A stretch of DNA of 31,047 bases from an uncultured Paracoccaceae bacterium (GCA_937927675.1 CALBSG010000121.1:1-31047); one strand, 5' to 3'. Positions 14,987 through 22,660 are shown, counted from the first letter of the stretch. The notes: generated by a model not told the origin, from the letters alone. Numbers and translations are program-made.

Positions 14987-15147
14987 CTGCGATTTCAGCC
15001 CAAATAGAAAGTTGCTACTATTGGGCAAGGCCATTTCTGGTAAAAAATCCCAACAAAACAAGGGAAATTCTGCCCCCACTTTGACGCCCCGGCGCCTCTT
15101 CCCTTTTTTGCGGTGATATGACCATGTTTTGGGCAGGAGGACCCCTC

Positions 15148-15801
15148 ATGTCGCTTGCCGAAATCACCCGCCGTATCCGTGACGCAGAGGCCGCCGAGGG
15201 CCGTGCTGCGGGCTCTGTGCAGCTGATAGCCGTCTCCAAAGTGCAGCCGATGGAGCGGGTGGTGGCGGTGCTAGAGGCAGGTCATCGCCTCTTTGGTGAA
15301 AACTATGTGCAAGAGGCGCAGGGGAAGTGGCCAGACCTGCGGGCGCAATTCCCGGGGGTGGCTGTGCATATGATTGGCCCCTTGCAGACCAACAAGGCCA
15401 AGGTGGCTGTGGACCTGTTCGATGCCATCCATTCGGTTGATCGCCCGTCCTTGGCCGAAAAGCTGGCCCGGTTGGCGCAAGAGCGCGGCCGATGTCCTGA
15501 ATTGTTCGCTCAGGTCAACACCGGAGCGGAGCCGCAGAAGGCTGGCATTCTGCCCGGCGATCTGGATCCCTTCATCGCGTCGGCCCGTGCGATGGATCTG
15601 ACCATCAGCGGCCTGATGTGTATCCCGCCCGATGGTGAGGATCCGGCCCCGCATTTCGCGATGCTGGCCGCAATGGCCGCCCAGAACGGGCTGGCGGGCC
15701 TCTCGATGGGCATGAGCAGCGATTTCGAGGTGGCTATCGCCCATGGGGCGACCCATGTGCGGGTCGGCTCTGCGATCTTCGGTGCGCGGTCCTACGCTTA
15801 G
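15148..15801 (+). CDS. yggS: YggS/PROSC-family pyridoxal-phosphate homeostasis protein
   Basis: Cytoplasmic PLP-binding protein that buffers vitamin B6 and affects amino-acid metabolism. It has 217 residues, with an alanine-racemase-like TIM-barrel fold but no catalytic partner domain. The PLP-binding Lys is residue 31 (LIAVSKVQP). Other family motifs are FGENYVQEAQ, HMIGPLQTNK, QVNTGAEPQKAGI and LSMGMSSDFEVAIAHGATHV, followed by RVGSAIFG. The start at 15148 was chosen over ATG at 15118 because AGGAGG lies seven bases upstream of it. Its stop codon overlaps the stop of the convergent aldehyde dehydrogenase gene (TTAG, 15798-15801), so no terminator separates the two. Nothing links it to the porin block. 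Confidence 0.94.
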   Translation: MSLAEITRRIRDAEAAEGRAAGSVQLIAVSKVQPMERVVAVLEAGHRLFGENYVQEAQGKWPDLRAQFPGVAVHMIGPLQTNKAKVAVDLFDAIHSVDRPSLAEKLARLAQERGRCPELFAQVNTGAEPQKAGILPGDLDPFIASARAMDLTISGLMCIPPDGEDPAPHFAMLAAMAAQNGLAGLSMGMSSDFEVAIAHGATHVRVGSAIFGARSYA

Positions 15802-17261
15802 CGCATCACAAAGGGGTCAGGGATAGGGTCGTCAGAGGTGCGCAGCCAGACGGTCTTGACGGTGGTGTAGTCCAGCGCGGCGGCCATGCCACCCTCGCGT
15901 CCGTGGCCCGACAGACCATGCCCGCCGAAGGGCGCGATGGGTGAAACCGCGCGGTAGGTGTTCACCCAGACGATTCCCGCGCGAATCGCGCGAATCATCC
16001 GGTGGGCGCGAGTCAGTGACCGGGTGAAGACACCAGAGGCCAAACCATAAGAGGTGTCATTGGCGAGGTTGATCGCCTCTTCCTCTGTATCGAAAGCGAC
16101 AACCGACAAAACCGGGCCAAAACACTCGTCAGTGACGCAGGGCGCCTGGGGGGCATCGGTGCAGTCAAGGATGGTCGGGGGATAGTAGAACCCCGGCCCC
16201 TGCGGCGTGACGCCGCCGGTGACAAGCCGCGCCCCGGCGGCAACCGACGCATCGACGAGCGCCTGAATCCGCACCCGCTGGCGGTTGGTGCACAGCGGGC
16301 CGACCTCGGTGGTCATCTGATCGGGAGAGCCGATGGCGACGGCCTCTGCCTTGGCCTTCAGGCTGGCCAGCATCTGATCCTTGACGCTGCGCTGCACCAG
16401 ATGACGGGAACCGGCGACACAGCTTTGCCCCGTGGCGGCAAAAATACCGGCAACCTGCGCGTTGGCGGCGGATTCAAGGTCGGCGTCCTCAAACACGATG
16501 AAGGGCGATTTCCCGCCCAGTTCCAGCGAGGTCTTCGACAGGTTCTCGGCGCTGGCGCGCACGATATGCCGTGCGGTTTCCGGCCCGCCGGTAAAGGCGA
16601 TATGGGCGACCTTGGGGTGGGTGGTCAGGGCCTTGCCGGCCTCTGGCCCGCCGGTCAGCACGTTGACGACGCCGGCAGGGAAGCCGGCCTCATGCACAAG
16701 GCGCGCGAATTCCAACAGCGGGGCAGGGCCATCTTCGCTGGCCTTCAGAACCACGGTGCAGCCCGCTGCAAGTGCTGGGCCGACTTTCACGGCTGACAGG
16801 AAAAGCTGACTGTTCCACGGCACGATGGCCGCCACTACGCCCACCGGTTCGCGGCGCAGCCACACTTCCATGTCGGGCTTGTCGATCGGCAGATGCGCGC
16901 CTTCGATCTTGTCGGCAAGACCCGCATAGTAGCGATAATATTCGGCAACGTAGGCGATTTGGGCGCTGGTTTCGCGGATGATCTTGCCAGTGTCGCGGGT
17001 TTCCAGCGCCGCCAAGCGGGCCGCCGCAGCCTGCACCAGATCCGCCAGTTTCAACAGCAATTTGCCGCGGGCCGAGGCGGTCAGACCCGACCACGCAGCC
17101 CCCAGAAAGGCGCGATGGGCCGCTTCCACGGCGCGGTTCACATCGGCGGCCGAGGCGTCGGGCATTTCGGCCCAAGCCTGCCCGGTGGCCGGATCAAGGC
17201 TAAGGAAATGCGCGGTGCCGGTTTCGAACTGGCCGTCGATATAGTGCTGGAAGCGGTCCAT
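15798..17261 (-). CDS. NAD(P)-dependent aldehyde dehydrogenase
   Basis: Oxidises an aldehyde to a carboxylate. It has 487 residues, normal for the ALDH superfamily. Active residues are Cys281 (GQSCVAGS), Glu247 (LELGGKSP), Asn150 (VPWNSQ) and Lys173 (VLKASE). The start MDRFQHYIDG at 17261 follows GAGGACAA, seven bases after the luciferase-like gene stop. A longer reading overlaps that gene and adds unrelated residues. It is the last gene of the five-gene operon and probably oxidises the aldehyde released by the monooxygenase or hydrolase upstream. The sequence resembles betaine-aldehyde and hydroxymuconic-semialdehyde dehydrogenases in general form; the substrate is not assigned. Confidence 0.92.
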   Translation of the reverse strand: MDRFQHYIDGQFETGTAHFLSLDPATGQAWAEMPDASAADVNRAVEAAHRAFLGAAWSGLTASARGKLLLKLADLVQAAAARLAALETRDTGKIIRETSAQIAYVAEYYRYYAGLADKIEGAHLPIDKPDMEVWLRREPVGVVAAIVPWNSQLFLSAVKVGPALAAGCTVVLKASEDGPAPLLEFARLVHEAGFPAGVVNVLTGGPEAGKALTTHPKVAHIAFTGGPETARHIVRASAENLSKTSLELGGKSPFIVFEDADLESAANAQVAGIFAATGQSCVAGSRHLVQRSVKDQMLASLKAKAEAVAIGSPDQMTTEVGPLCTNRQRVRIQALVDASVAAGARLVTGGVTPQGPGFYYPPTILDCTDAPQAPCVTDECFGPVLSVVAFDTEEEAINLANDTSYGLASGVFTRSLTRAHRMIRAIRAGIVWVNTYRAVSPIAPFGGHGLSGHGREGGMAAALDYTTVKTVWLRTSDDPIPDPFVMR

Positions 17262-17268
17262 TTTGTCC

Positions 17269-18306
17269 TCAGGCGAAAGCGGGCATGACGTCTTCAATAA
17301 ATCGCTTCAGGCTGTCGCGTTTGCGTTCGAACGACATGCCGGAATCGATCCAGAGTGAGAATTCATCATAGCCCAAGGCTTCGATCTTCTTCAGTTTTTC
17401 AATCACCTCTGCCGCGTCACCGATCAGCAGGTTTTCCCGCATCGCCTGTGGCGTATAGAACGGATGTGCCGCGATTTCGTCGGCCGTCAGCGGTTCGATC
17501 AGACCTTGATTGATCGGGCGTTTGTTCAAGAACCAAGCCCCGAAATAGCAGTAAAACGCGTTCAGTTCTTCAGCGGCCTTTTCGGCATCGGCGGCGTCTT
17601 TGGCAACGTAGCCGTGCTGCAGGATCATGATCTTGGGGCGCTCCACCTGTGGGTGGGCGGCGCAGGCCGCGTTGAAGCGGTCCATCAGGCTGACGACCTC
17701 TTCGTGCGGCTGATGCAGCGGCGTCACCTGCACGTTGCAGCCTTGTGACACGGCAAAGTCATGGCTGTTCGGATCACGCGCGGCGACCCAGATCGGCGGG
17801 GTGGGCTGTTGCAGCGGTTTCGGGGCCGAGGTGGTCTTAGGGAACTGCCAGTATTCGCCGTCGTGGGTGTAGTCGCCCGCCCACAGTCCCTTGATCGCTG
17901 GGATCAATTCGCGCATCCGACCGCCTGCGTTCCACGCATCCAGACCCGGCATCACGCGTTCGTATTCAAAGGAATAGGCGCCACGGGCAATGCCCAGCTC
18001 CAACCGGCCATCCATGATGATGTCGGCCATCGCTGCCTCACCCGCCAGCTTGATGGGGTGCCAGAAGGGCGCGATCACCGTGCCGGTGCCAAGGCGCACG
18101 TTTTTCGTCCGCCGGGCAAGGTCAACAAGGTTCAGGAACGGGTTCGGCGCGATGGTAAAGCTCATCCCGTGGTGTTCGCCGGTCCAGATGGCGCACATGC
18201 CACCCTCATCGGCGATCTGACACAGATCGAGCATTTCTTGATACAGCCGCGGCTCGTCATCGGCCGCGTTCACCCGCTCCATGTGGATGAAAAGCGAGAA
18301 TTTCAT
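17269..18306 (-). CDS. Luciferase-like (LLM-class) flavin-dependent monooxygenase
   Basis: Two-component flavin monooxygenase of 345 residues with the bacterial luciferase TIM-barrel. The N-terminal strand and following helix are MKFSLFIHMERV ... LCQIADEGGM, then WTGEHHGM and PNPFLNLVDL. The motifs TKNVRLGTGTVIAPFWHPIK and GRLELGIARGAYSFEYERVM are typical of this superfamily. It needs reduced flavin, and the flavin reductase gene directly upstream overlaps its start by four bases (ATGA). Enzymes of this class hydroxylate or cleave C-S, C-N or ring bonds. The sequence lies closer to the general luciferase alpha-like group than to RutA or SsuD by my reading, so the substrate is unknown. Confidence 0.9.
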   Translation of the reverse strand: MKFSLFIHMERVNAADDEPRLYQEMLDLCQIADEGGMCAIWTGEHHGMSFTIAPNPFLNLVDLARRTKNVRLGTGTVIAPFWHPIKLAGEAAMADIIMDGRLELGIARGAYSFEYERVMPGLDAWNAGGRMRELIPAIKGLWAGDYTHDGEYWQFPKTTSAPKPLQQPTPPIWVAARDPNSHDFAVSQGCNVQVTPLHQPHEEVVSLMDRFNAACAAHPQVERPKIMILQHGYVAKDAADAEKAAEELNAFYCYFGAWFLNKRPINQGLIEPLTADEIAAHPFYTPQAMRENLLIGDAAEVIEKLKKIEALGYDEFSLWIDSGMSFERKRDSLKRFIEDVMPAFA

Positions 18307-19223
18307 GGGTTATCCCTTTCGTCGGTTCGGTGCACGCGTCCCTGTTCATTGGTGCCGAAGTAGATGCCATAGCGCCCCGTTGGGGCCTCGTCCGCCAGCC
18401 GCTCCAGCATGATCCGGGCGGCGGGGTCCGAGACATCGGCCAAACCATCGCGGCTGAGGTCTACAAGCGCGCCGTGCCGGGGTTTGCCGGGGCTGGTCGG
18501 GCACAGGAACGCGATATGCTGCGCGCCTTGGCCTACGTCGTCATATACGGAATAGACCGCGCCGGACTGGGCCTGCAGGCCCGAGGCGGCGATCAGCCGG
18601 GCCAGCGCGGCCTGCACGCCATCGCGGCCTGCTCTGGCCATCGGCAGCGTGACCCCGCCGCGGCCATCATCAATCAGCAGCACTTTGCCTTCGGCCTCCA
18701 GAATGGCGGTGATCACCACATCGGGGCCAGCCGGCAGTTGCGCGGCAGTTTGCGCCGGGGTGACATAGGCACCTCGGTAATAGCCCAGACCTGCGGCGGG
18801 TGTGGCCTCAAACCCGCCGATGCGGCCGATCAGGATGGTGTGATCGCCCGCCGGAATGGCTTGTTCTGTAGTGCAGTCGAACCAAGCAGAGACACCTGCG
18901 ATCACTGGGCTGCCGATAGGGCCTTTCTTCCAGTAAACATTGGCGAAACGGTCATCCGAGGGCCGGGCGAAGGTGCCGGAAATATCCTTTTGCCCTTCGG
19001 CAAGGATGTTCACCGCAAAGCCCGTGCCTTTCGAGAATGTCTCAAGGTTGCGCGAGGAATTGGCCAGCGAGACCAGCAAAAGCGGTGGGTCCAGCGAAAC
19101 CGACGAGAAGGAGTTGGCCGTAAAGCCTTGCGGTTTGCCATCGGCGTCGATGGTGGTGACAACCGTCACCCCAGTCATGAAACAGCCAAAAGCATCGCGC
19201 AGCGCGCGGGGATCAATGGTCAT
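18303..19223 (-). CDS. Flavin reductase fused to a degenerate Nudix-like domain
   Basis: A 306-residue two-domain protein. Residues about 8-155 are an NAD(P)H:flavin reductase of the HpaC/RutF type (ALRDAFGCFMTGVTVVTT, GFTANSFSSVSLDPP, GFAVNILAEGQKDIS), which supplies reduced FMN or FAD to the adjacent monooxygenase. Residues about 167-275 look like a Nudix fold (VVITAILEAEGKVLLIDDG ... YSVYDD). The box that should hold catalytic Glu residues reads ALARLIAASGL (206-216), with Ala where the Nudix REUXEE glutamates should be, so hydrolysis is unlikely. The domain may bind nucleotide or flavin as a sensor or a docking part. Overlaps of four bases with genes on both sides indicate coupled translation. 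The flavin reductase call is firm; the Nudix call is inference. Confidence 0.85.
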   Translation of the reverse strand: MTIDPRALRDAFGCFMTGVTVVTTIDADGKPQGFTANSFSSVSLDPPLLLVSLANSSRNLETFSKGTGFAVNILAEGQKDISGTFARPSDDRFANVYWKKGPIGSPVIAGVSAWFDCTTEQAIPAGDHTILIGRIGGFEATPAAGLGYYRGAYVTPAQTAAQLPAGPDVVITAILEAEGKVLLIDDGRGGVTLPMARAGRDGVQAALARLIAASGLQAQSGAVYSVYDDVGQGAQHIAFLCPTSPGKPRHGALVDLSRDGLADVSDPAARIMLERLADEAPTGRYGIYFGTNEQGRVHRTDERDNP

Positions 19224-20002
19224 CGGGTTACCTCCTCTGCCAGCCAGTCGCGCAGCGCGGTGGACACCGCGCGCGGGGCGGTCAGGTTTACCATATGCCG
19301 ATGGCCTTCGATAACAACCGCTTGCCCGTGTTGAACCATGCCCGCCATGGCGTAGGTCATCGCCGGTGTCGAATTTGCATCGCCATCCGCGGTGAGAACC
19401 AAGGTCGGGCAGGCAATCTCACCGATGCGGTCGGCATAGACCATGTCGCCTTCGGCAAAGGCACGATAGGCCATGGCGTATCCCGTTTGGCTGACGGTGT
19501 TCAGCCAGCCTGCGACTTCGGCACGGGTTTCGGCCTCTTCTGGTGTGAACCATCGGGCCAAGGGCGCTTCGATACTGCCGCCTCCGGCCGCAATTTCGGC
19601 GGCGCGACCCAGAACGGCGGCGCGTGCTTCGGGCGTGCGACGGTGAACGCCGTTCAAAAGTGCCACACGTTTGACCAGATCGGGGCGTTCGATGGCCAGA
19701 CCGCCTGCGATCAGCGATCCCATCGAATGGCCGGCCACACTCATCGGGCCGATGCCAATCGCTTCGATCACGCGGGCGGCCCAAGCCACATATTCTGGTA
19801 GGCGTGCGCCCTCGGGCAGGGGGCTGCTTTCGCCATGACCGGGCATGTCCACGGCAAAAACATGCGCCTCAAGCCGCATCTGCGGCCCCCAAGCCTCGGC
19901 CCGCAGGCCGACGCCATGGATCAGAAGGAGCGGTTCGCCCGCCCCGGCTTCCAGCACCCTTACGGTGCTGCCGTCAGACAGCCGCAGGGTTCTTGACGTC
20001 AT
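19220..20002 (-). CDS. Alpha/beta-fold hydrolase
   Basis: A 260-residue hydrolase with the canonical triad: nucleophile Ser93 in GHSMGS, the acid in TADGDAN and His in EGHRHMV. The oxyanion motif LLLIHGVG is at residues 26-33, and DMPGHGESS follows. There is no signal peptide, so it is cytoplasmic. The start ATG at 20002 (GTG 20005 and ATG 20008 are alternatives) lies inside the end of the AA_synth gene, an overlap of 29 bases, and no good ribosome binding site is seen, so translation is likely coupled. It probably hydrolyses an ester, an amide or a carbon-carbon bond in the pathway. RutD- or NicD-like roles are possible analogies but not shown. Confidence 0.88.
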   Translation of the reverse strand: MTSRTLRLSDGSTVRVLEAGAGEPLLLIHGVGLRAEAWGPQMRLEAHVFAVDMPGHGESSPLPEGARLPEYVAWAARVIEAIGIGPMSVAGHSMGSLIAGGLAIERPDLVKRVALLNGVHRRTPEARAAVLGRAAEIAAGGGSIEAPLARWFTPEEAETRAEVAGWLNTVSQTGYAMAYRAFAEGDMVYADRIGEIACPTLVLTADGDANSTPAMTYAMAGMVQHGQAVVIEGHRHMVNLTAPRAVSTALRDWLAEEVTR

Positions 20003-20576
20003 GACCAAGGTCTTTCAGATCCTGATAGCGGTCGCCGATGCGGTGATGCGGACGCCCACCGATGGACGCACCAAGCGCCACTACGATTTCGTCGGCAGCG
20101 GGGGCATCCGGAATGGCGAATTGGATGGTCAGATAGTGGCTGCGGCGGCCTTCGTCGTTCTTGTCCATCAAGGGGATCATGATAGGGCAGTTGGCCGGGC
20201 CACGGGTGTTGGTAAAGGCCAGATAGGTCTTGGCGCCAACGGCACTGCGGTAGTGGTTGCCAAAGCGCAGGGTGTGGATCAGGGCAGAGGCATGTTCCAC
20301 CTCGCCATCCAGACCCACGACTGCGGCCTTGCCGTAGCCTTCCACCTTGTCGCCGCCGCCAGCCGCGTCAATGATCATGCCGGTCAGAAGTTCACCCAAG
20401 ATCGGGGCAACTTCGTGGATCTTCGGCTTCAGGTCTTCGACAAAACCCATGCCGGCCCAAGGGTTCTTCAGAACGGCGGCTGCCGTGATGAACTTGAGCG
20501 GGGTTGCCGCGGCGCGGCCGCCTTCGATCAGGGTGGTTTCGATGTTCAGCAGCGTCTTGCGAATCTGGGCGGGCAT
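19974..20576 (-). CDS. Amino acid synthesis family protein (PF06684, formerly DUF1185)
   Basis: A 200-residue protein matching the AA_synth family in my reading (MPAQIRKTLLNIETTLIEGG ... GVGFVEDLKPK-like region at GMGFVEDLKPKIHEVAPILG, and IMIPLMDKNDEGRRSHYLTI). A crystal-structure study of the family reported a chorismate-mutase-like trimeric fold and suggested amino-acid metabolism; the reaction is unknown. AGGAG precedes the ATG by seven bases. It is the first gene of the operon, facing the GntR gene across an operator-like palindrome (20608-20617). Its place beside a flavin monooxygenase system suggests catabolism of a nitrogen-containing compound, which is inference. It is cytoplasmic and no signal is seen. 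Confidence 0.82.
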   Translation of the reverse strand: MPAQIRKTLLNIETTLIEGGRAAATPLKFITAAAVLKNPWAGMGFVEDLKPKIHEVAPILGELLTGMIIDAAGGGDKVEGYGKAAVVGLDGEVEHASALIHTLRFGNHYRSAVGAKTYLAFTNTRGPANCPIMIPLMDKNDEGRRSHYLTIQFAIPDAPAADEIVVALGASIGGRPHHRIGDRYQDLKDLGHDVKNPAAV

Positions 20577-20607
20577 GTCGGGCTCCTAAGACAAGTTGCG
20601 TGTAAGA

Positions 20608-20633
20608 TGGTATACCAACATACAGTCTGTCAA
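20608..20633 (-). promoter_or_regulatory. Operator-like palindrome and -35 element of the catabolic operon
   Basis: The perfect 10-bp palindrome TGGTATACCA (20608-20617) fits the half-site form (TGGT...ACCA) bound by FadR-subfamily GntR regulators. On the minus strand a consensus TTGACA lies at 20633-20628, just upstream of the palindrome; a -10 is weak (CATCTT or ATCTTA, 18-19 bases later). The palindrome would sit inside the promoter, so a bound regulator would block it. An additional ATACA...TGTAT repeat surrounds the -35. Confidence 0.6.
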
Positions 20634-20675
20634 GAATGTATTGCATGTGCCGCGTTCCGGGCTTAGATTTTGTGC

Positions 20676-21353
20676 ATGAACAGCCTCACCGATGATCTTC
20701 GCATCCATCAAGCTCCCGCCACGCTGCGGGCGCTTGCCGTCGACCGTTTGCGCGGCGCAATCATCGCCGGGCGGTTTCAAGGTGGGGATCGGCTGGTAGA
20801 GCGTACGCTGTGCGATCAGTTGGGCGTGTCGCGATCCGTGGTGCGTGAGGTGATCCGCACGTTGGAGGCCGAGGGGTTGGTGGAAACGCTGGCCCGTTCT
20901 GGCCCCGTGGTGGCGCGGTTGGATTGGCGGCAAGCGGCGCAGATCTATGACATTCGCAGGCTGCTTGAGGCCGAGGCGGCCGCAGGTTGCGCGCTTTTGG
21001 CGGACGGTGCGGTGAAAGAGCGCCTGCAGGCTGCACTGGCCGCGCTGGACAAGGCCTTTGCCGATGCGACGCCGCAGGCGCTTTACGTGGCAACGACCGC
21101 GTTTTACGAGGTGATCTTCACCGCCGCAGGCCATGATATCGCTTGGGAGATCGTGCAGCGGTTGAACGGCCGGATTTCGCGGCTGCGCGCGATGACCTTG
21201 GCCAGTCAGAACCGCCGCACCTCTGGCCCCGCCCATATGGCCCGCATCGCCGAGGCGATTTGCGCCAATGATCCTACCGCGGCCGCCAAGGCCGTGCGCG
21301 AGCATCTTAAAGATGCCGCAGAAATCGCCCGCAAGCTGTTGGATACCCCATGA
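20676..21353 (+). CDS. GntR-family transcriptional regulator, FCD (FadR) subfamily
   Basis: A 225-residue repressor-type regulator. The N-terminal winged helix is at about residues 15-75 (LRALAVDRLRGAIIAGRFQG ... CDQLGVSRSVVREVIRTLEAEG). The C-terminal FCD ligand domain is all-helical, with the metal/ligand pattern YDIRRLLEAEAA and RTSGPAHMARIAEAI. ATG at 20676 is chosen; a TTG two codons upstream is possible. The ribosome binding site is weak. It diverges from the five-gene operon, with a palindromic operator in the 99-base gap. It probably represses that operon, and itself, until a pathway intermediate binds. Its stop overlaps the DUF1330 start as ATGA. Confidence 0.92.
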   Translation: MNSLTDDLRIHQAPATLRALAVDRLRGAIIAGRFQGGDRLVERTLCDQLGVSRSVVREVIRTLEAEGLVETLARSGPVVARLDWRQAAQIYDIRRLLEAEAAAGCALLADGAVKERLQAALAALDKAFADATPQALYVATTAFYEVIFTAAGHDIAWEIVQRLNGRISRLRAMTLASQNRRTSGPAHMARIAEAICANDPTAAAKAVREHLKDAAEIARKLLDTP

Positions 21354-21637
21354 AAGCCTATTGGATCGCGCACGTGACCGTTACCGACCCCGAGGCCTAT
21401 GCAGGCTATCAGGCCTTGGCGCCTGCCGCCTTTGCGGCGCATGGCGCCCGGTTTCTGGCCCGCGGTGGCGCGCATGAGGTGATGGAAGGCCCGTCCCTTG
21501 ACCGCCATGTGGTGATCGAGTTTCCCAGCCTGCAAGCGGCGAAAGCCTGCTACGCGTCACCCGAGTATCAAGCTGCCCGTGGCCGCCGCGATGGTGCGGC
21601 CACGGCCCATGTGGTGATCGTCGAAGGGCTGGAATAG
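21350..21637 (+). CDS. DUF1330-family small protein
   Basis: A 95-residue ferredoxin-like-fold protein of the DUF1330 family (dimeric alpha-beta barrel), recognised from MKAYWIAHVTVTDPEAYAGY and the later EFPSLQAAKACYASPEYQA. The function of the family is not known; related dimeric barrels act on small aromatic or enol substrates. The start overlaps the GntR stop by four bases, so it is part of the regulator transcript and may belong to the same catabolic system. Its stop is only three bases from the stop of the convergent reductase gene. Confidence 0.85.
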   Translation: MKAYWIAHVTVTDPEAYAGYQALAPAAFAAHGARFLARGGAHEVMEGPSLDRHVVIEFPSLQAAKACYASPEYQAARGRRDGAATAHVVIVEGLE

Positions 21638-21640
21638 CCT

Positions 21641-22633
21641 TTAGGCGTTGACGTCGATTACGGCGCGGCCCTTGATCTGGCCGGCCAGAATATCGCGCCC
21701 AAGCTGCGGGAGATCGGCCAAGCCGAACATTGAAATCATCGCCTCCAGCTTGTCTTTCGGCATGTCGCGCGCAATGCGGTCCCAAGCGGCGACACGGCGG
21801 GCATAGGGTTGCAGCACAGAGTCGATGCCCAGAATGTTTACCCCGCGCAGCAGGAACGGCACGACAGACGCCGGCAGGTTCGCGCCCCCTGCCAGCCCGA
21901 CCGACGCGATGGAACCACCATATTTCAACTGGCCCAGAACCCGCCCCATCATTGGGCCCCCCACCGCATCAATGCAGCCTGCCCATGTTTCGGATTCCAG
22001 CGGGCGCTTGACGGTTTCATTGATCGCCTCTCGGGCGACGATCTGGATCGCCCCAAGGTCGCGCAGATAAGCCTCGGTTTCAGGGCGCCCGGTGACGGCC
22101 GCCACCTCATAGCCCGCTGCGGCCAGCAGGGCGACGGCGACAGAGCCGACGCCTCCGGCAGCACCCGTGACCAGAACGGGGCCTGTTCCGGGCTTCAGGC
22201 CGTGGTCTTCCAGCGCCAGAATGGCCAACATGGCCGTGAGGCCTGCGGTTCCGATGGCCATGGCCTGCCTTGGCGTCAAGCCAGCAGGCAGGGGCACCAG
22301 CCAATCGGCTTTGACCCGGGCCTTCTGCGCATAACCGCCCCAATGCGTCTCCCCCACGCGCCAGCCAGTCAGTACAACCGCGTCGCCGGGTTTGTAGCGC
22401 GCATCGCTAGAGGTTTCGACCGTGCCGGCAAAGTCGATGCCCGGCACATGCGGATAGGCCCGCACCATGCCACCGCCGGTGCCAAGGCAAAGCCCATCTT
22501 TGTAGTTTACCGTCGAATAGTCGACCGCAACTGTGACATCGCCCGCAGGCAGATCTGCAAGGCCGATCGCCTGCACCCCCGCGTGGGTTGCCCCGGCCTC
22601 ATCCTTTGTCACCACCAGCGCGCGAAAATCCAT
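21641..22633 (-). CDS. AcuI/YhdH-type MDR oxidoreductase (acrylyl-CoA reductase-like)
   Basis: A 330-residue zinc-free medium-chain dehydrogenase/reductase. The start MDFRALVVTKDEAG at 22633 has AGGAG upstream; a longer frame adds unrelated residues. The signature NYKDGLCL (about residues 42-49) and the nucleotide-binding VTGAAGGVGSVAVALLAAAG are typical of the AcuI/YhdH group. AcuI in Rhodobacter reduces acrylyl-CoA to propionyl-CoA with NADPH in the 3-hydroxypropionate and DMSP routes. That makes a CoA-linked role plausible here, but related quinone reductases have the same motifs. It converges with the DUF1330 gene and diverges from mtgA. Whether it belongs to the catabolic cluster is open. 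Confidence 0.85.
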   Translation of the reverse strand: MDFRALVVTKDEAGATHAGVQAIGLADLPAGDVTVAVDYSTVNYKDGLCLGTGGGMVRAYPHVPGIDFAGTVETSSDARYKPGDAVVLTGWRVGETHWGGYAQKARVKADWLVPLPAGLTPRQAMAIGTAGLTAMLAILALEDHGLKPGTGPVLVTGAAGGVGSVAVALLAAAGYEVAAVTGRPETEAYLRDLGAIQIVAREAINETVKRPLESETWAGCIDAVGGPMMGRVLGQLKYGGSIASVGLAGGANLPASVVPFLLRGVNILGIDSVLQPYARRVAAWDRIARDMPKDKLEAMISMFGLADLPQLGRDILAGQIKGRAVIDVNA

Positions 22634-22660
22634 CGGCCTTCTCCTTCTGCTCCAAAGATG

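Noticed and set aside
15798..20576. Identification of the operon as rut (pyrimidine degradation)
   Set aside because: RutB, RutC and RutE counterparts are missing, the monooxygenase is not clearly RutA-like, and an AA_synth protein and an aldehyde dehydrogenase are present instead.
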